Assembly: GCA_002989075.1 (NCBI GenBank)
Contig: PSQN01000001.1
Coordinates: forward strand, 533,760-597,759
Source of the DNA: Arthonia radiata
Lineage: Eukaryota > Ascomycota > Arthoniomycetes > Arthoniales > Arthoniaceae
Length of the DNA stretch: 64,000 bases
Direction: 5' to 3'
Below the pieces are notes generated by a model. That model was not told where the DNA came from. It did not search any database and worked only from the letters and a program-made list of their open reading frames with translations. This document shows, one piece after another, positions 21,927 to 32,996 of this stretch (positions are counted from its first letter, which is position 1; each line of letters begins with the position of its first letter). The translations under genes were made by a program, and so were the position numbers.

Positions 21927-23137
21927 TCAAGTAACAGCGTCACCGCTTGTATCTACAACCACCTTCAGCACAAGCCGGCCTTGATCTTCCTTGGTCTTGC
22001 CAGCCATCTGGAAAGCGTTTTCCACCTCGTCAAGACCCCGATACCTGTGCGTTACCAGCTTTGAGAAATCCGGTAGCCTCTCGTCATTCCGCGCCACCAC
22101 ATCGATGCACTCGGGATACGTGTTGGCATACCGGAAACTGCCAACAAGATCCACTTCGCGCAGTGCCGCAGCAGACACTGGCAGCGTGTATACCGGAGTG
22201 CCCATACCGACGAGGACGACTCGCCCACCGGCGCGCGTCGAATAGATGGCTGCTTGCGTGCACGACGGTACCCCAGTGCACTCGAATGTGGCGTCAACTT
22301 CTCCGAGGGGATCGCCGGTGATCCTCCGTTTCACGTTGCTGATGGATGTTGCGGTATCCCTGGCGATCTTTAAGTCCTCGTCGTCACCATTCCCACGCTT
22401 CATCGGCACTGTGAAGCTTGCGTCCGCGAATTTGTTTGTTACAGCGAAGTCGAGCCGCCCTTGATCGATGTCCGCTATCACCACCTCCTTTGCGCCGTTG
22501 ACCTTCGCCATCGCTGCCACAAGTAGACCAATAGCGCCTGCACCAAATACGAGCACAGTCGAGCCTTGTTTCAACTGCGCTCTCCTCGACGCGTGCATTG
22601 CAACACCCAATGGCTCGAGCAATGCTCCGACATCAAGGGAGACGTCCTCAGGCAGCTTGTGACACCACGCCGCCGGCGCGTTGATGCGATCTTGCAATGT
22701 GCCCTGATAGTGTGGCAAGCTCTTCGCTGATGCGCGGAAACGCATGCTTCTGCAAATATTGTACCTTCCTTCTTGACAATATGAGCATTTGCCGCATGGC
22801 TGCCCAACTTCAAGAGCAACCTTATCGCCAACACACAGGGTTTTTACACTCGTGCCGATCGCTACAACGATACCAGCCGACTCATGGCCCAGGCTCATTG
22901 GCTCTTGCATGACAATGTCCCCATTGCGACCGTGGTTGTAGTAATGAAGGTCCGACCCGCAGAGTCCGGTTGATCGGATTGAAATCTGGACCTCTTCCGG
23001 TGATGGGGGGTCAATGCTACGTGACTCCTATGTGAGTGTCAGCAATGCTATCGGATTTCGGGCGAGGTGTCATGTACAACTCGCAGGTCCCTGGCACCGT
23101 ACAATATCGAGGCGCGGATCTGCGCGGAGGAGGACAT
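21927..23137 (-). CDS. Zinc-dependent medium-chain dehydrogenase, sorbitol/idonate dehydrogenase type (2 exons)
   Basis: Model: exons 23137-23078 and 23027-21927 (intron 50 bp) give 386 residues. Catalytic-zinc ligands C43 (GLCGSD) and H68/E69 (GHE) are present, as are the structural-zinc cysteines C98, C101, C104 and C112. The Rossmann motif GAGAIG follows LLEPLGVAMHA. This is the polyol dehydrogenase branch (sorbitol, xylitol, L-arabinitol, L-idonate). In fungal glucuronate catabolism an enzyme of this type oxidises L-idonate to 5-keto-D-gluconate, so the neighbourhood makes that role attractive; sorbitol or xylitol dehydrogenase cannot be excluded. It is divergent from the KduD-like SDR. 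Confidence 0.9.
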
Positions 23138-24043
23138 GGCGTGCTGTAACGAGGTGAGTAGAAGGTGACGAGCTAGGAAAATTCACCAGCATCTACAACA
23201 AATGAGCAGCAGCGCAAGCTTTGAATAAGATGCGCTAAAAGGAGGGCGCCGCTGCGAAGTGAAATGGAGAAGAGTGACGGGTTTTGGCCTGTAGAGCTCG
23301 ACTACGCAAAAAGCCGCCGCATCGGTCAGACTGCATCCGAAATCTACTGATTTGCATGGGATATCGGAAGGTATATGTCGTTGCTAGCTGGGTTAGCTGA
23401 GCCGCCTGTCAGCCAGAGGCAAGTGCATGGTTGGTTGTTCGAGTGAATGCTCTGGCTGGAGAGGATCAAACGGGGCTCAAAAGTTGTTGAGCGTGCGAGG
23501 GTCAAAATACATGGCGCACAGCTTGCCTCCATATAACCGTCATGGTATGCTTTGAAACCAACGGTCATCACCCTTCCTCCTGTCTCTTCTCCGCCGTCGC
23601 TGTCTTTACTTTTCGCGTTTTTTGGGAATGTCAGACATCCATCACACTACCTGTGAGATCCCTCCGCGGAGTTGCAGTAAATCTAGTAGCAACATGGCAA
23701 GTGAGTATAAGAGAGCGACAGTAGCGCCGGGCAAACAGAGCCCGAGACAGCAATGGCCTGCTCACTAGGCGTAGAAGCTCGTGCTCCTGTACATTTACCT
23801 CACAAGACTGCTGTTTGACACCCATCATGCTTTGAACACTCGTAGCCTCCCTCAACTTCTCTAGCTTCTATCTATCTCATGGTCAGAATAATACCCGATC
23901 CGCAGCACTCCAGAGCAGCGCTTCAGAAGCTTGCACGTTAATAAATACTCGTGAACGCTGCTGCACCACCTCCAACCCGAGGAACATCTGCGTCCAGCAA
24001 CAGCACCCCGGATTGCATGCCCGAGGGCGCCTCCTCTCCCACC
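23138..24043. promoter_or_regulatory. Divergent promoter region of the zinc dehydrogenase and SDR genes
   Basis: About 900 bp separate the two start codons. No reading frame with family features and no strong repeat is seen. It probably contains both promoters. Confidence 0.5.
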
Positions 24044-24838
24044 ATGTCAACGTCCCTTCCTTCTCTCTTCTCACTCACTGGCCAGACCGCCCTAGTCACA
24101 GGCGGCACCCGCGGCATCGGCCAGTCCATGGCCGTCGCCCTCGCAGAAGCCGGCGCCGATATCATCCTTATTCAGCGTGACACCAGCAATACTACCACAT
24201 CAACTCTCATCACTAACCTCGGGCGCAAGTGCACGATCGTACCTGGCGACCTCTCCGACCGCACATCTGTCTCCGAGCTCATGCAGACAGTCCAACAGCA
24301 AACGAACAATACACCTATCCACATTCTCCTCAACTGCGCCGGCATCCAACGCCGGCATCCAAGCCACGAGTTTCCGCAAGACGACTGGGATGATGTGATT
24401 CAGACGAACCTCAGCACAGTCTTTACGCTCTGTCGAGACGTCGGTGCGCACATGCTAGCCCGTGAGCCGGACGCGGACGGTCGCCGCGGCTCCATCATCA
24501 ACATCGGCTCCCTGCTCTCTTTCCAAGGTGGCTTCACAGTCCCTGCTTACGCAGCAAGTAAGGGCGGCGTGGCGCAATTGACGAAAGCGCTGAGCAATGA
24601 GTGGGCGGGCAAGGGCATCAACGTTAATGCGATTGCACCGGGATATATCGCGACTGAGATGAACACGGCGCTTATGGAGGACAAGGCGCGGGCAGCGAGT
24701 ATTCTGGCGAGAATACCAGCGGGGCGGTGGGGCAGCCCTGAGGACTTTAATGGTGTTGTGGTGTGGTTGGCGAGTCGCGCGAGTGCGTATGTGAGTGGTG
24801 AAGTGGTGACGGTGGATGGCGGTTGGATGGGCAGGTGA
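24044..24838 (+). CDS. KduD-like short-chain dehydrogenase (keto-deoxy/keto-gluconate reductase type)
   Basis: This single-exon gene encodes 264 residues from the ATG in ACCATGT context; another in-frame ATG at 24,017 would add nine residues. It has TGGTRGIG (19-26), NCAGIQRR, Y169/K173 in [10 protein letters not shown] and the long signature [29 protein letters not shown] and [12 protein letters not shown] are shared with 2-dehydro-3-deoxygluconate 5-dehydrogenase (KduD) and 5-keto-D-gluconate reductases. In the fungal glucuronate route the last step, 5-keto-D-gluconate to D-gluconate, is carried out by an NADPH-dependent SDR, which would fit this neighbourhood. Substrate is inference. It is convergent with the aldo-keto reductase gene, 179 bp apart. 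Confidence 0.9.
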   Translation: MSTSLPSLFSLTGQTALVTGGTRGIGQSMAVALAEAGADIILIQRDTSNTTTSTLITNLGRKCTIVPGDLSDRTSVSELMQTVQQQTNNTPIHILLNCAGIQRRHPSHEFPQDDWDDVIQTNLSTVFTLCRDVGAHMLAREPDADGRRGSIINIGSLLSFQGGFTVPAYAASKGGVAQLTKALSNEWAGKGINVNAIAPGYIATEMNTALMEDKARAASILARIPAGRWGSPEDFNGVVVWLASRASAYVSGEVVTVDGGWMGR

Positions 24839-25017
24839 CGCGGTTCAACACTTGCGATGATGGTTGCGATTGAGCAGGTCACTTTCCAAGCAGAATGCCT
24901 AATGACGAAATGGGGACCGCGGATAGCGCAGCTTAGGAGATTATCATTAAGGATCTAAGTCGAGGATGCCCGTAAAATCGAAGGTTTTCCGGGGTATCCG
25001 CTCACTCGAAAGACCAT

Positions 25018-26016
25018 CTACGCTGCTGCTGGTATCGTCTCCTTCGGAAAGCCCAGATCCACGCCAAACGCAGGATAGACATACCGCTTGAAGCCCTGCT
25101 TCTTGTGAATGTCATTCAGCGCCGCCACATCCTCTGCTGTCAGTGTCGTCGAATCCATATTTTCGCCAATCCGGCTCAGAGTTACGCTCTTCGGTATTAC
25201 GCTGATGCCCCTCGAGATCTGATAGCTCAAAAGTACACATCCAGGCGTCACCTTGTACTTCTCCGCAACCTTAGTCACGGCTGGGTCCTTGAAGATCGGG
25301 CTACCCGTGCTGCCGAAGGGGCTGTATGCCGTCACATGGATGCCGTTTTTCGTGCAACAGTCGACGATCTCCTGCTGGGGCAGGTAGGGATGGTTTTCGA
25401 TTTGGTTGACAGCGGGCACGATCCGGACGGTGGGTAACAGCTCCTCCAGATTCTTCACTGAGTAATTGCAGACTCCGACTGACTTGGATTTCCCGGTCGA
25501 TATCAGTGCCTCAAGCTGCTTCCACGTCTTTGTATGATCCCAGCTTTTGTCGAGATCTCTGCTCCCGTCTGCGAGCTTCGGGATGAGTGGGTGTGAGCCT
25601 TTGGGGTTCATAGGTACCGGCCAGTGCATAAGGTAGAGATCCACGTAGTCTAAGCCGAGCTTGGAAAGAGACTCATCGAGGGCCTGCCCCACGCGCGAGT
25701 GGAAGGTGCACCAGAGTTTGGTGGTGATGAAGACGTCTTCTCGCTTGCACACACCATTGCTGAAGGCCGCCTTGAAAGCGGCGCCGACCTCTTCTTCGTT
25801 TTGGTACATGTACGCACAGTCGATGTGCCGATAACCGCATTTCAGAGCATGGAGGACGGCATTCTTGACTTCTCCGGGTGGTGACTGCCATGTCCCGAGC
25901 CCAAGGGCAGCTGGCACCAGTTAGCTCATGAGCATAGTAGGCGAGGAAGTGTGTCTGGTTGGAAGCTGCTTACGGATCGAATGTCCGCTGTTCAGCTTGA
26001 ATTGCTTGGTTGACAT
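25018..26016 (-). CDS. Aldo-keto reductase, glycerol dehydrogenase / uronate reductase-like (2 exons)
   Basis: Model: exons 26016-25974 and 25910-25018 (intron 63 bp, GCTAAC branch) give 311 residues. The full AKR tetrad is present: D45, Y50, K79, H110. PALGLGTWQS, DLYLMHWPV and GISVIPKSV place it in the fungal glycerol/glyceraldehyde/xylose reductase clade, with a C-terminal tail containing FGVDLGFPKE. NADPH use is expected from the family. Beside inositol oxygenase the plausible reaction is D-glucuronate to L-gulonate; glycerol or L-glyceraldehyde reduction is the main alternative. It is divergent from the inositol oxygenase gene across 1.14 kb that contains a 13-bp minisatellite. Confidence 0.9.
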
Positions 26017-27158
26017 CGTCTGCAAACAAACTGGTCAGTGTTGGTTTCGAGAGGCTTCCGATCGGCACATCTCTGAGATGCAAGGGCAACCTGGCAGCAA
26101 ACTCACTTGTGGTCTGCTATGTCTCGCTGTCTTGTCTCGCTGTCTTGTCTCGCTGTCTTGTCTCGCTGTCTTGTCTCGCTGTCTTGTCTCGCTGTCTTGT
26201 CTCGCTGTCTTGTCTCGCTGTCTTGTCTCGCTGTCTTGTCTCGCTGTCTTGTCTCGCTGTCTTGTCTCGCTGTCTTGTCTCGCTGTCTTGTCCCGAAGTC
26301 TGAGTAACAGTTATGACCAGAATGAAGATGAGGATGATCAAGGCCCGGTTGTCTGTGTCTGTGAACCTATGGTTCTCGAATGACGTTGGGAGGGCAGGCA
26401 TGACGGGTCAATGAGCAGCGAGTGAAAGGATGCCCCACGTCTTCTCAATCGTCTTCAGGTGAAAGAAGTGTAGAGACGAAAGTCCGTGGAGCTGAGCGGC
26501 GCAAGAGCTAGGAAAAATGTGTGTCCAGAAATGAGCTAACGCAGCAGGCCGCGTCGACTTGCATCTTTCTCTCGCTGCCTTAAAGCCAGTAGGAGCTCAT
26601 GTGGAGCCTTCTGCTTCCGTTGCAGCCAGTCGCCACTCGAGGAAGGCGCGATCGGATGTTCTTGCTTCCGCTGACGATGGTCTTCGCCGTCTCGGACAAA
26701 GCTAGGAAGCAAAGAAGATCCGTTGAGCGCGCTAGAGTTCTGCCTGCATCGGTATGACCCATGGTGGTCCAGCAAGGACCTCTTATATTTCTGCTGCGGG
26801 ACGAGTTACCACGACGGGCCTGCATTGCAACAGATGCGGGCAGCAGGGTTCCGTCATTGCTGGCGAGGCCTGCGTTGACTGCTAAGATGCGGCATTTGAA
26901 GAGGGAACAACAGACTGCACACGTGAAAAACGTATGCTGAAAAAGTGATGCGGTGCATCAATCTTGCGCCTTGCATACACTCATTTATACAATCTTTCTG
27001 GAAAGCTTGGTAACAGCTGGACTTTCATCCATCCTGAGCCGGCGTTGCGCAAGCTGCAAAAGTGCCTGAGTTTTATCTTCTCAGCTTACACGCTACTTTC
27101 TTCGCTGGGTTGACGAACTCTTTGACTGCGAGTGATACTTTCTATTACTTGCGTCATC
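26017..27158. promoter_or_regulatory. Divergent promoter region of the aldo-keto reductase and inositol oxygenase genes
   Basis: The region separates two start codons by 1,142 bp and holds the minisatellite at 26,119-26,290. No other gene is supported. Confidence 0.5.
26119..26290. repeat. 13-bp minisatellite, about 13 near-identical copies
   Basis: The unit TGTCTCGCTGTCT is repeated head to tail about 13 times without visible variation until the last unit. Because 13 is not a multiple of 3, all frames are open through it, giving spurious Ser/Leu/Cys-rich frames. It lies about 100-275 bp upstream of the aldo-keto reductase ATG, so copy number could affect that promoter. The purity implies recent or ongoing expansion. 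Confidence 0.95.
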
Positions 27159-28142
27159 ATGGCACTAGGTCCAATCTATGAGACCCCAAACATCAAGGAC
27201 AATTTCGACGACCGCCGAGATGGCCTGGCCCTCGAGGAAACCACAGACAATGTCGAACATGTCAACATCCTCAAAGCAGCTCTCAAACAGAAAGAAAGCA
27301 CCGCCACCGAGGAGGACAAGGATATCTATGCCCAGTCCGAGTTCGACGCCAACAAGGGCAAGGCCCAATTCCGCCAATACGAGGAGGCGTGCGACCGCGT
27401 GAAAAACTTCTACCGTGAGCAGCATGAGAAACAGACCGTTGCTTACAACTTGAAAGCGCGGAACGCCTTCAAGACGAGGACGAGAGCTCGGATGACCATC
27501 TGGCAAGCCATGGAGAAGCTCAATACTCTCATCGATGAGTCAGACCCCGACACGTCACTCTCCCAGATTGAGCATCTGCTTCAAGCGGCTGAGGCTATCC
27601 GGCGGGATGGCAAGCCTCGATGGATGCAGCTGACTGGGCTGATCCACGATCTGGGCAAGCTTCTCTTCTTCTATGAGGCTGAAGGTCAGTGGGATGTCGT
27701 TGGCGACACCTTCCCTGTCGGCTGCGCATTCGACCACCGCATCATTCTCCCCGACACATTCAAGAGCAACCCAGACTCACATGACCCAATCTACTCGACC
27801 AGGTATGGCATCTACTCACCTGGCTGCGGTCTCGACAACGTCATGCTGAGCTGGGGCCACGACGAGTACATGTACCACATCTGCAAGGAGCAGTCAACGC
27901 TACCACCAGAGGCACTTGCCATGATCAGGTATCACAGCTTCTACCCCTGGCACAGCGAAGGAGCGTACATGGACCTCTGCAATGACCATGACATGGACAT
28001 GCTGAAAGCTGTTCAAGCCTTCAGTCCGTATGACTTGTATTCGAAGAGCGACGACATGCCATCGGTAGAGGAGCTGAAGCCGTACTATCTGGGATTGATT
28101 GGGGAGTACTTTGGAAGTCCAGACACGATAATCCAATGGTGA
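27159..28142 (+). CDS. MIOX: myo-Inositol oxygenase
   Basis: This single-exon gene encodes 327 residues. It catalyses the O2-dependent ring cleavage of myo-inositol to D-glucuronate with a non-haem di-iron centre in the cytosol. All six iron ligands known from animal MIOX can be placed: H139 (SQIEH), H163/D164 (LIHDLGK), H234 (WGHDEY), H259 (RYHSFYPWH) and D292 (YDLYSK). Length and domain layout are normal, with an about 100-residue fungal N-terminal part. The ATG at 27159 (ATCATGG) is the first in frame. It anchors the run of sugar/sugar-acid oxidoreductases to its left, which could process the glucuronate it makes. Confidence 0.97.
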   Translation: MALGPIYETPNIKDNFDDRRDGLALEETTDNVEHVNILKAALKQKESTATEEDKDIYAQSEFDANKGKAQFRQYEEACDRVKNFYREQHEKQTVAYNLKARNAFKTRTRARMTIWQAMEKLNTLIDESDPDTSLSQIEHLLQAAEAIRRDGKPRWMQLTGLIHDLGKLLFFYEAEGQWDVVGDTFPVGCAFDHRIILPDTFKSNPDSHDPIYSTRYGIYSPGCGLDNVMLSWGHDEYMYHICKEQSTLPPEALAMIRYHSFYPWHSEGAYMDLCNDHDMDMLKAVQAFSPYDLYSKSDDMPSVEELKPYYLGLIGEYFGSPDTIIQW

Positions 28143-28480
28143 ATGATGGATGCCATCTGGTTGTGGCTAGGGGGGGATGCTTGCGCCGTCTTGTAGCGTG
28201 GTAAGCAGCGACTTGTATCCTGGGGAATGATGGGGAATGATTTTTCTTGCTAGCACGAGAAAACGGATCGGCTGATGTTGTGCATGTCGCCATTACTGCG
28301 TGTAGATGACAACTCGTTCACGTCGTCGCAGCGTGCTTGCCGGCAGCGATCTCGGATAAACCTTTTCCACGCCGGGTTATGTTTTTGTACGATTCCTTGG
28401 CGCTCTTGACTGGAGCATCCAGTGCTTTCGTCCAAGCTTTTCCACCGGACACCACCAGCCTGTACTCTGCTGCTGCTAAC
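28143..28480. other. Intergenic spacer
   Basis: The spacer holds the 3' end of the MIOX gene and the promoter of the next gene. The frame of the next gene stays open upstream from 28,337, with an in-frame ATG at 28,379, so an extended N-terminus there is possible but not favoured. Confidence 0.5.
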
Positions 28481-28885
28481 ATGGCTGATCATACTCATGT
28501 ATATGTTGCCAACGAACCTACCATTTACAATGCAGCGCTCAACCCTTATCGCGCGAAGAATACCTGGCCGCCAGACTTCTCCAAGCTGCCTCCAAAATAC
28601 CAATTCCGTCTGGAGCGCCGCTACAAGAGAAGGACGCAGCTCAAATGGGCTCGGCCGCGCCTCATGGCCTGGACGCGTATCGCGCAATGGACTGCTGGCA
28701 TCAGTGTCATGGTGTACGGCGTTTTCTTCATGGATTGGGGAAGGGAAATGCGCCGGCCAGGACAAGTTGGAAATGGGCCTTTTGAGGGCGCAAGAGCGTG
28801 GTTGCAAGATACGGTCGAAGAATTGCAGGGTGTGCGAGAAAAGGGTGCGGAGAGAGTGAAGAAAGAAAGTGGGACTGGTGGTTGA
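28481..28885 (+). CDS. Small conserved-looking single-pass membrane protein
   Basis: The gene encodes 134 residues from the ATG in AACATGG context. An Asn/Pro-rich N-terminus leads into a strongly basic block (LERRYKRRTQLKWARPR), then one hydrophobic segment at about residues 68-84 (WTAGISVMVYGVFFMDW) and an acidic/amphipathic C-terminal helix. The layout resembles small mitochondrial inner-membrane or ER proteins, but I do not recognise the family. A start at 28,379 would add 34 residues. Function unknown. Confidence 0.7.
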   Translation: MADHTHVYVANEPTIYNAALNPYRAKNTWPPDFSKLPPKYQFRLERRYKRRTQLKWARPRLMAWTRIAQWTAGISVMVYGVFFMDWGREMRRPGQVGNGPFEGARAWLQDTVEELQGVREKGAERVKKESGTGG

Positions 28886-31157
28886 GACGTCTTGGGAGGA
28901 TGTGCGATCAAGGATGAGATCCAGGCCAGAGCTGTATACCTCATCCGAAAAGCACGTCAGACTGCGGTACACTTTTCACAATACCCGGTGCATACACCAC
29001 GACATGACGGCGTGACCACGATGTTCCGCTGTGGAGGCTTGCCTGATGAAAACGTCCAGTGGCCAATTATTCTTCTGCAGCATCAGAGAACTACCAGCTC
29101 ACACGAGCTAGCGCATTTGATATCGAGCAGGCTGTCACAAATTCGTTCCAACAAGTTCCTGGACATGGAATAGAGGGCGTGCAGCTATAATGGCTACTCT
29201 CGAACCTCTATCTGACCGCAGTGGGACAATCTTACTGACCTACATTGTATTGAACGCTTCAGCTGGATCTGCATAGGCGGCGCAAACCTGACGAAGGTCG
29301 GACCGCCATATGGACAACTCACCCGGGCAGATCACGTATACGATCCAGCCTGAACATGAATTGCGGCGTCCTATCTACATCTTTGACACAGGATTAGCGC
29401 CACCCTCATGTCAGCCTCTGCTGCCAAAGAACCACACCGATGCACAGTGCGGCTGGATGACTGTACGCGCTCTTGTCGTATACACGAAGTGTTTGCGCAG
29501 AAGCGCCGCAGGAAGGCAAATCACAATAGCCACGACAAAAACGCTACTGAAATGGACGTCCCTCAAAGGATATGCCAGTCGGCTCCCCCAGAATTATCGC
29601 CCCAACCATGTCTCTGCACGCTCATCACTACTGTGGAGCTCATATCAGAATGAAGCGTCTTCCTCAGGCGCATCTTGCTAAATGCAGGTGCGCAGATCAA
29701 GCGAACGCAGACCGCGTATCATTGCATTTCAGGCTTTATGCAGAGCTTCACTGATGGGCATGTCTCTCGATGCGGTGGCTCGTTGTTTGAAGCAATGTAC
29801 AGGAGCGTGTACCACCAGTCGCAGAAGCATACGAATCGCGACGCACAATAAGAAGGCGCCGACTCAGCAGCGTTGCTGTCCCTATGTAACTCGTAAAGTG
29901 CCTGCGTACAGAACCCACCAGATATCTACGCGCCGAAGCCTTGTTGTATCGTTCCAGAACGACATTCCGGCAGCATTTCGCCAGTCCTGGCGTTGTTCCG
30001 ATCATAATGAGGACATACACCCTTTATGTTTGCGAGTTCCATTCGCTCACGGGCTCCTCCTCCTCCTTCCCTGTGGCCCTCGTAACCATCGGATCCACCG
30101 TAGCCCGCTTCGAGTCGAGAGATGGATCTCCGTCGGTTTTTGTGAGGAGGTTTGAAGGACTTTCTGTCATCATCATCGTCTCACACAATCCAGAGTAGCT
30201 ACCATTGAGAGTCGATGTGGCTGCCACTATTGAAACGAGCTGCAAGAAGGCTTTCCATTTGGGGTCACGTGTCTCAACAGATTTGGACTTAAGAGAGGCT
30301 TTGTAGTGTCACGACGAACCGAAGACAGGACTGGTATGCTCTGTTATAGGGCGAATTGCGCGCTCCATATCTACTGCCAACAGAAAAGCACACCTTTGGT
30401 TTTTCTAGGTAATCTGTTGTGGTCGCAAGCGAACAACAAACCGCACGTCTGTTTGGCATCATCGCGGAATGAGGCTGGGAGAATCTTCGAGACGCGAACT
30501 GGTCCGTGCTACAACAGCAAACCTGCATGTCGGACGCGACTCGTCGTTGTTTGAACCAAACAGAAGAGCACACCCGATTAGAGAAACACGTCTCCCGTTC
30601 GACAATTGATCTCGTCAAACTAGGTACGTTGCCGGACCCATTGCGCTAGATTTTGGAATCACAGTCGCTCGCTGTATGCTCCAAATATGAGCACAATGAT
30701 TGGAAATGGACGCATGAACAATGAGCGCTTCCATTCAGGCCATCTGGCTAACGAATGCTGTGTGGCCGCCGGGAGGAACGTTTGCAATGCAAAGTTGCTG
30801 GATCTCAAGTTTTCAGCAAGCGCTAAAACCTTCGGAGCGATCATCACTTGTTGGCATAGAATTCAGCACTTTGTAGAAAACAGTGTTCATATGCTGAGCA
30901 CATCTGTCGCGATGAGCATTACTGAGCAGAGGTGTTTGCACGCGCCGTCGAAAGACTGGACCGGTAGAACACAAGCTATTCATCGCGAGTGCGGTTACGA
31001 ATTAACACGACAGAGAGCCTGAGCCGAAACCATGGCATCGATTTTTCGGAGTGAATACTGATGCAGTCCCTCGCTCGCTGCCGTTTTACTCGTCAACTAG
31101 TCTGGTGGTGTCCCCTTAGACGATCTGACCGTTTCAACAAACACGGACACAAAGGCC
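28886..31157. other. Gene-poor interval, no gene supported
   Basis: About 2.3 kb of ordinary-composition DNA. Several 60-157-codon open frames exist (for example 29,310-29,681 and 29,682-30,155) but none shows family motifs, a plausible splice structure or a coherent domain. No transposon motif or repeat was recognised. Confidence 0.5.
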
Positions 31158-31422
31158 CTAATTCATCCTCACACCTGCTTTACCGAGCTGTTTTTTGACG
31201 TGATCTTCCTTTTCTTCGGCCGTGATGTCCTTTTTATGATCCTTTACGCGTTCAGCGAACTCTGGAGCGGGATCTGCTTTTGAAGAGGTTCGCTCCGTAG
31301 AGCTTTGTTCGTGCTTGTGGATATGTAATACCTTTCACTTGTTAACGGACATGCGCCGGATATAGCATCTGCAAGCTTACCTCTTTCGCCTTTTCGACAA
31401 ACTTCTTGCCTGGGGTAGACAT
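31158..31422 (-). CDS. Small hydrophilic two-exon protein, unknown
   Basis: Model: exon 31422-31381 (MSTPGKKFVEKAKE) and exon 31313-31158, joined across a 67-bp intron (GTAAGC donor, GTTAAC branch, AAG acceptor), give 65 residues. A 49-bp intron ending at 31,332 is also in phase and would give 71. The protein is rich in Lys, Glu and Asp without hydrophobic segments; the second exon reads FAERVKDHKKDITAEE then VKKQLGKAGV, likely amphipathic helices. I do not recognise the family; composition and length recall small stress-induced fungal proteins. Evidence is the clean splice signals with matching phase and biased composition. Confidence 0.55.
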
Positions 31423-32996
31423 TGTGACTTGGTTCTTACCAGAGTCACTCGCGAAGAAAGATTGTGTGTGGAGAACGATGAATATTTGGGTGTGTTGTTT
31501 AGTGCAAGCAGTTTTGAGACGCTCCGAATTCCAGGTGCACAGCAACTTTAATACATTTGAAGGGCGGTAGACACAGTAAGTGTTTCACCCGTAACATCTC
31601 ACGGAGGCGAATCGAGAGGCCAGGTCGCTCGTTCTGGTACTTCACATCGCAGAAAGGGCTTATAAAAGTCATTTGAAACGCTTGTGTGGTCAAAGAGCTT
31701 TCGCTTTTCTGCCATTCCTACAAGTGTGGAGAGGACAGGTGTGCCTGTCGAGTGCGCCATGCCGCGCGTATAGCCAGGTGAGGAGCATGACGCGACGTGA
31801 CAGGTGTGCTTAAATACAACGACAGCGACGACTCCTGTATGTCATGCGGAGACAATGCAATGGCATGCCTGACTGCGTGCTCAACCCTTTGTCAGGTAGG
31901 AGACCGTTTGCTCAAGAGTGCTCAATATCCTCTGCCTGGGAGAACGATGAACTTTGAGACAATAAGCAAGCTGTACGCCAGAACATCGCCTTGACCGAAA
32001 CTTGTCTCGTGCGAGGAATGGTCATTGAGCCATCTTGATGGAATGGACGCGCGAGGTCTTGGTTGAGGTGTTCGATCACGCCGCGCACGTGCCGCTTGAA
32101 AGAGGAGAATGACGCTTGCCCGAATTCGGCATCTCCGTCTTCCAGACACGGCAAGGCGGCTATCTCTCTCTGGACATCCGACGCTAGCGGAGCCTCTCGA
32201 CTCCGTTGCCCGCATGCGCCCCCGCCGCATTTCACCTTACAAAGCGGTGCGAGGCCAGGCCCGCGAAGTCCCCTTGCCTTGCGGTCGGGTTTGTCAGCAT
32301 ACATACTCGTCAGTGTGATCGACTCATCCTGCGCGCTGACAGCGGAAGTACCCAGACAGGGCGGGGTCCACGATATATCCAAAGTAGTACATTTTGGTCA
32401 ACCTTGCTTGTAGAAGGATCATAAAATATTCCATGTTGTCAGGTCGCCCTGCTTAGCTCTGTTTCTACAATCATGCGGTATGACTGAATGGTTTGCAGTG
32501 CGAGCAGATTGATTTGAGCCCTTCCGCTGCCTGGACCATTGTGCTGCAAGGGATTCACCCGTGCAGCGTGCTGCGTGAGTCGACTACAACGACGAGTAGT
32601 CTCCGATCGGGGTTTTCTATGCTCCCGCAAGCGTGCCTATTCTGGATCGCCGTTGTCGAAAGCGTCAATTCACCGTGGATGACCAATCGCAAACCACCAA
32701 CAAGCACTTCTTCATGCATGCTGCCGGTGAAGGCTTCATCCTATGACAGTTGCGTGAACCACGCGATAGGCTTCAGAGTGCTGATTCAGAGGCACCTTGA
32801 AGACTTGCATAGACTCGAATGAATATAAAAGAGCCTCAAGACGTCCATTAGTTCTTAGGGACAAAAGCCTTCAAAGGTTCCTGAAAGACCAGCGTTTGTC
32901 TCTCTCGACTCGTACTTCGCGTCCAGAATTCAACCTACGTCCTCAATACAAAGAAAATCATCTGCAGTTACCGATCAATATCGAACGTGTAACAAT
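31423..32996. other. Intergenic, no gene supported
   Basis: The interval separates divergent genes. Frames of up to about 156 codons on the minus strand near 31,912-32,382 lack family features. No repeat was noted. Confidence 0.5.

Noticed and set aside
26119-26290. CRISPR-like array
   Set aside because: The units are contiguous with no spacers and this is eukaryotic DNA.
26107-26401. Ser/Leu/Cys-rich (plus) and Thr/Asp/Gln-rich (minus) open frames
   Set aside because: They are produced by the 13-bp minisatellite, which is open in all frames.
29310-30155. Two open frames of 123 and 157 codons
   Set aside because: No family features, no plausible intron structure, and composition like non-coding DNA.
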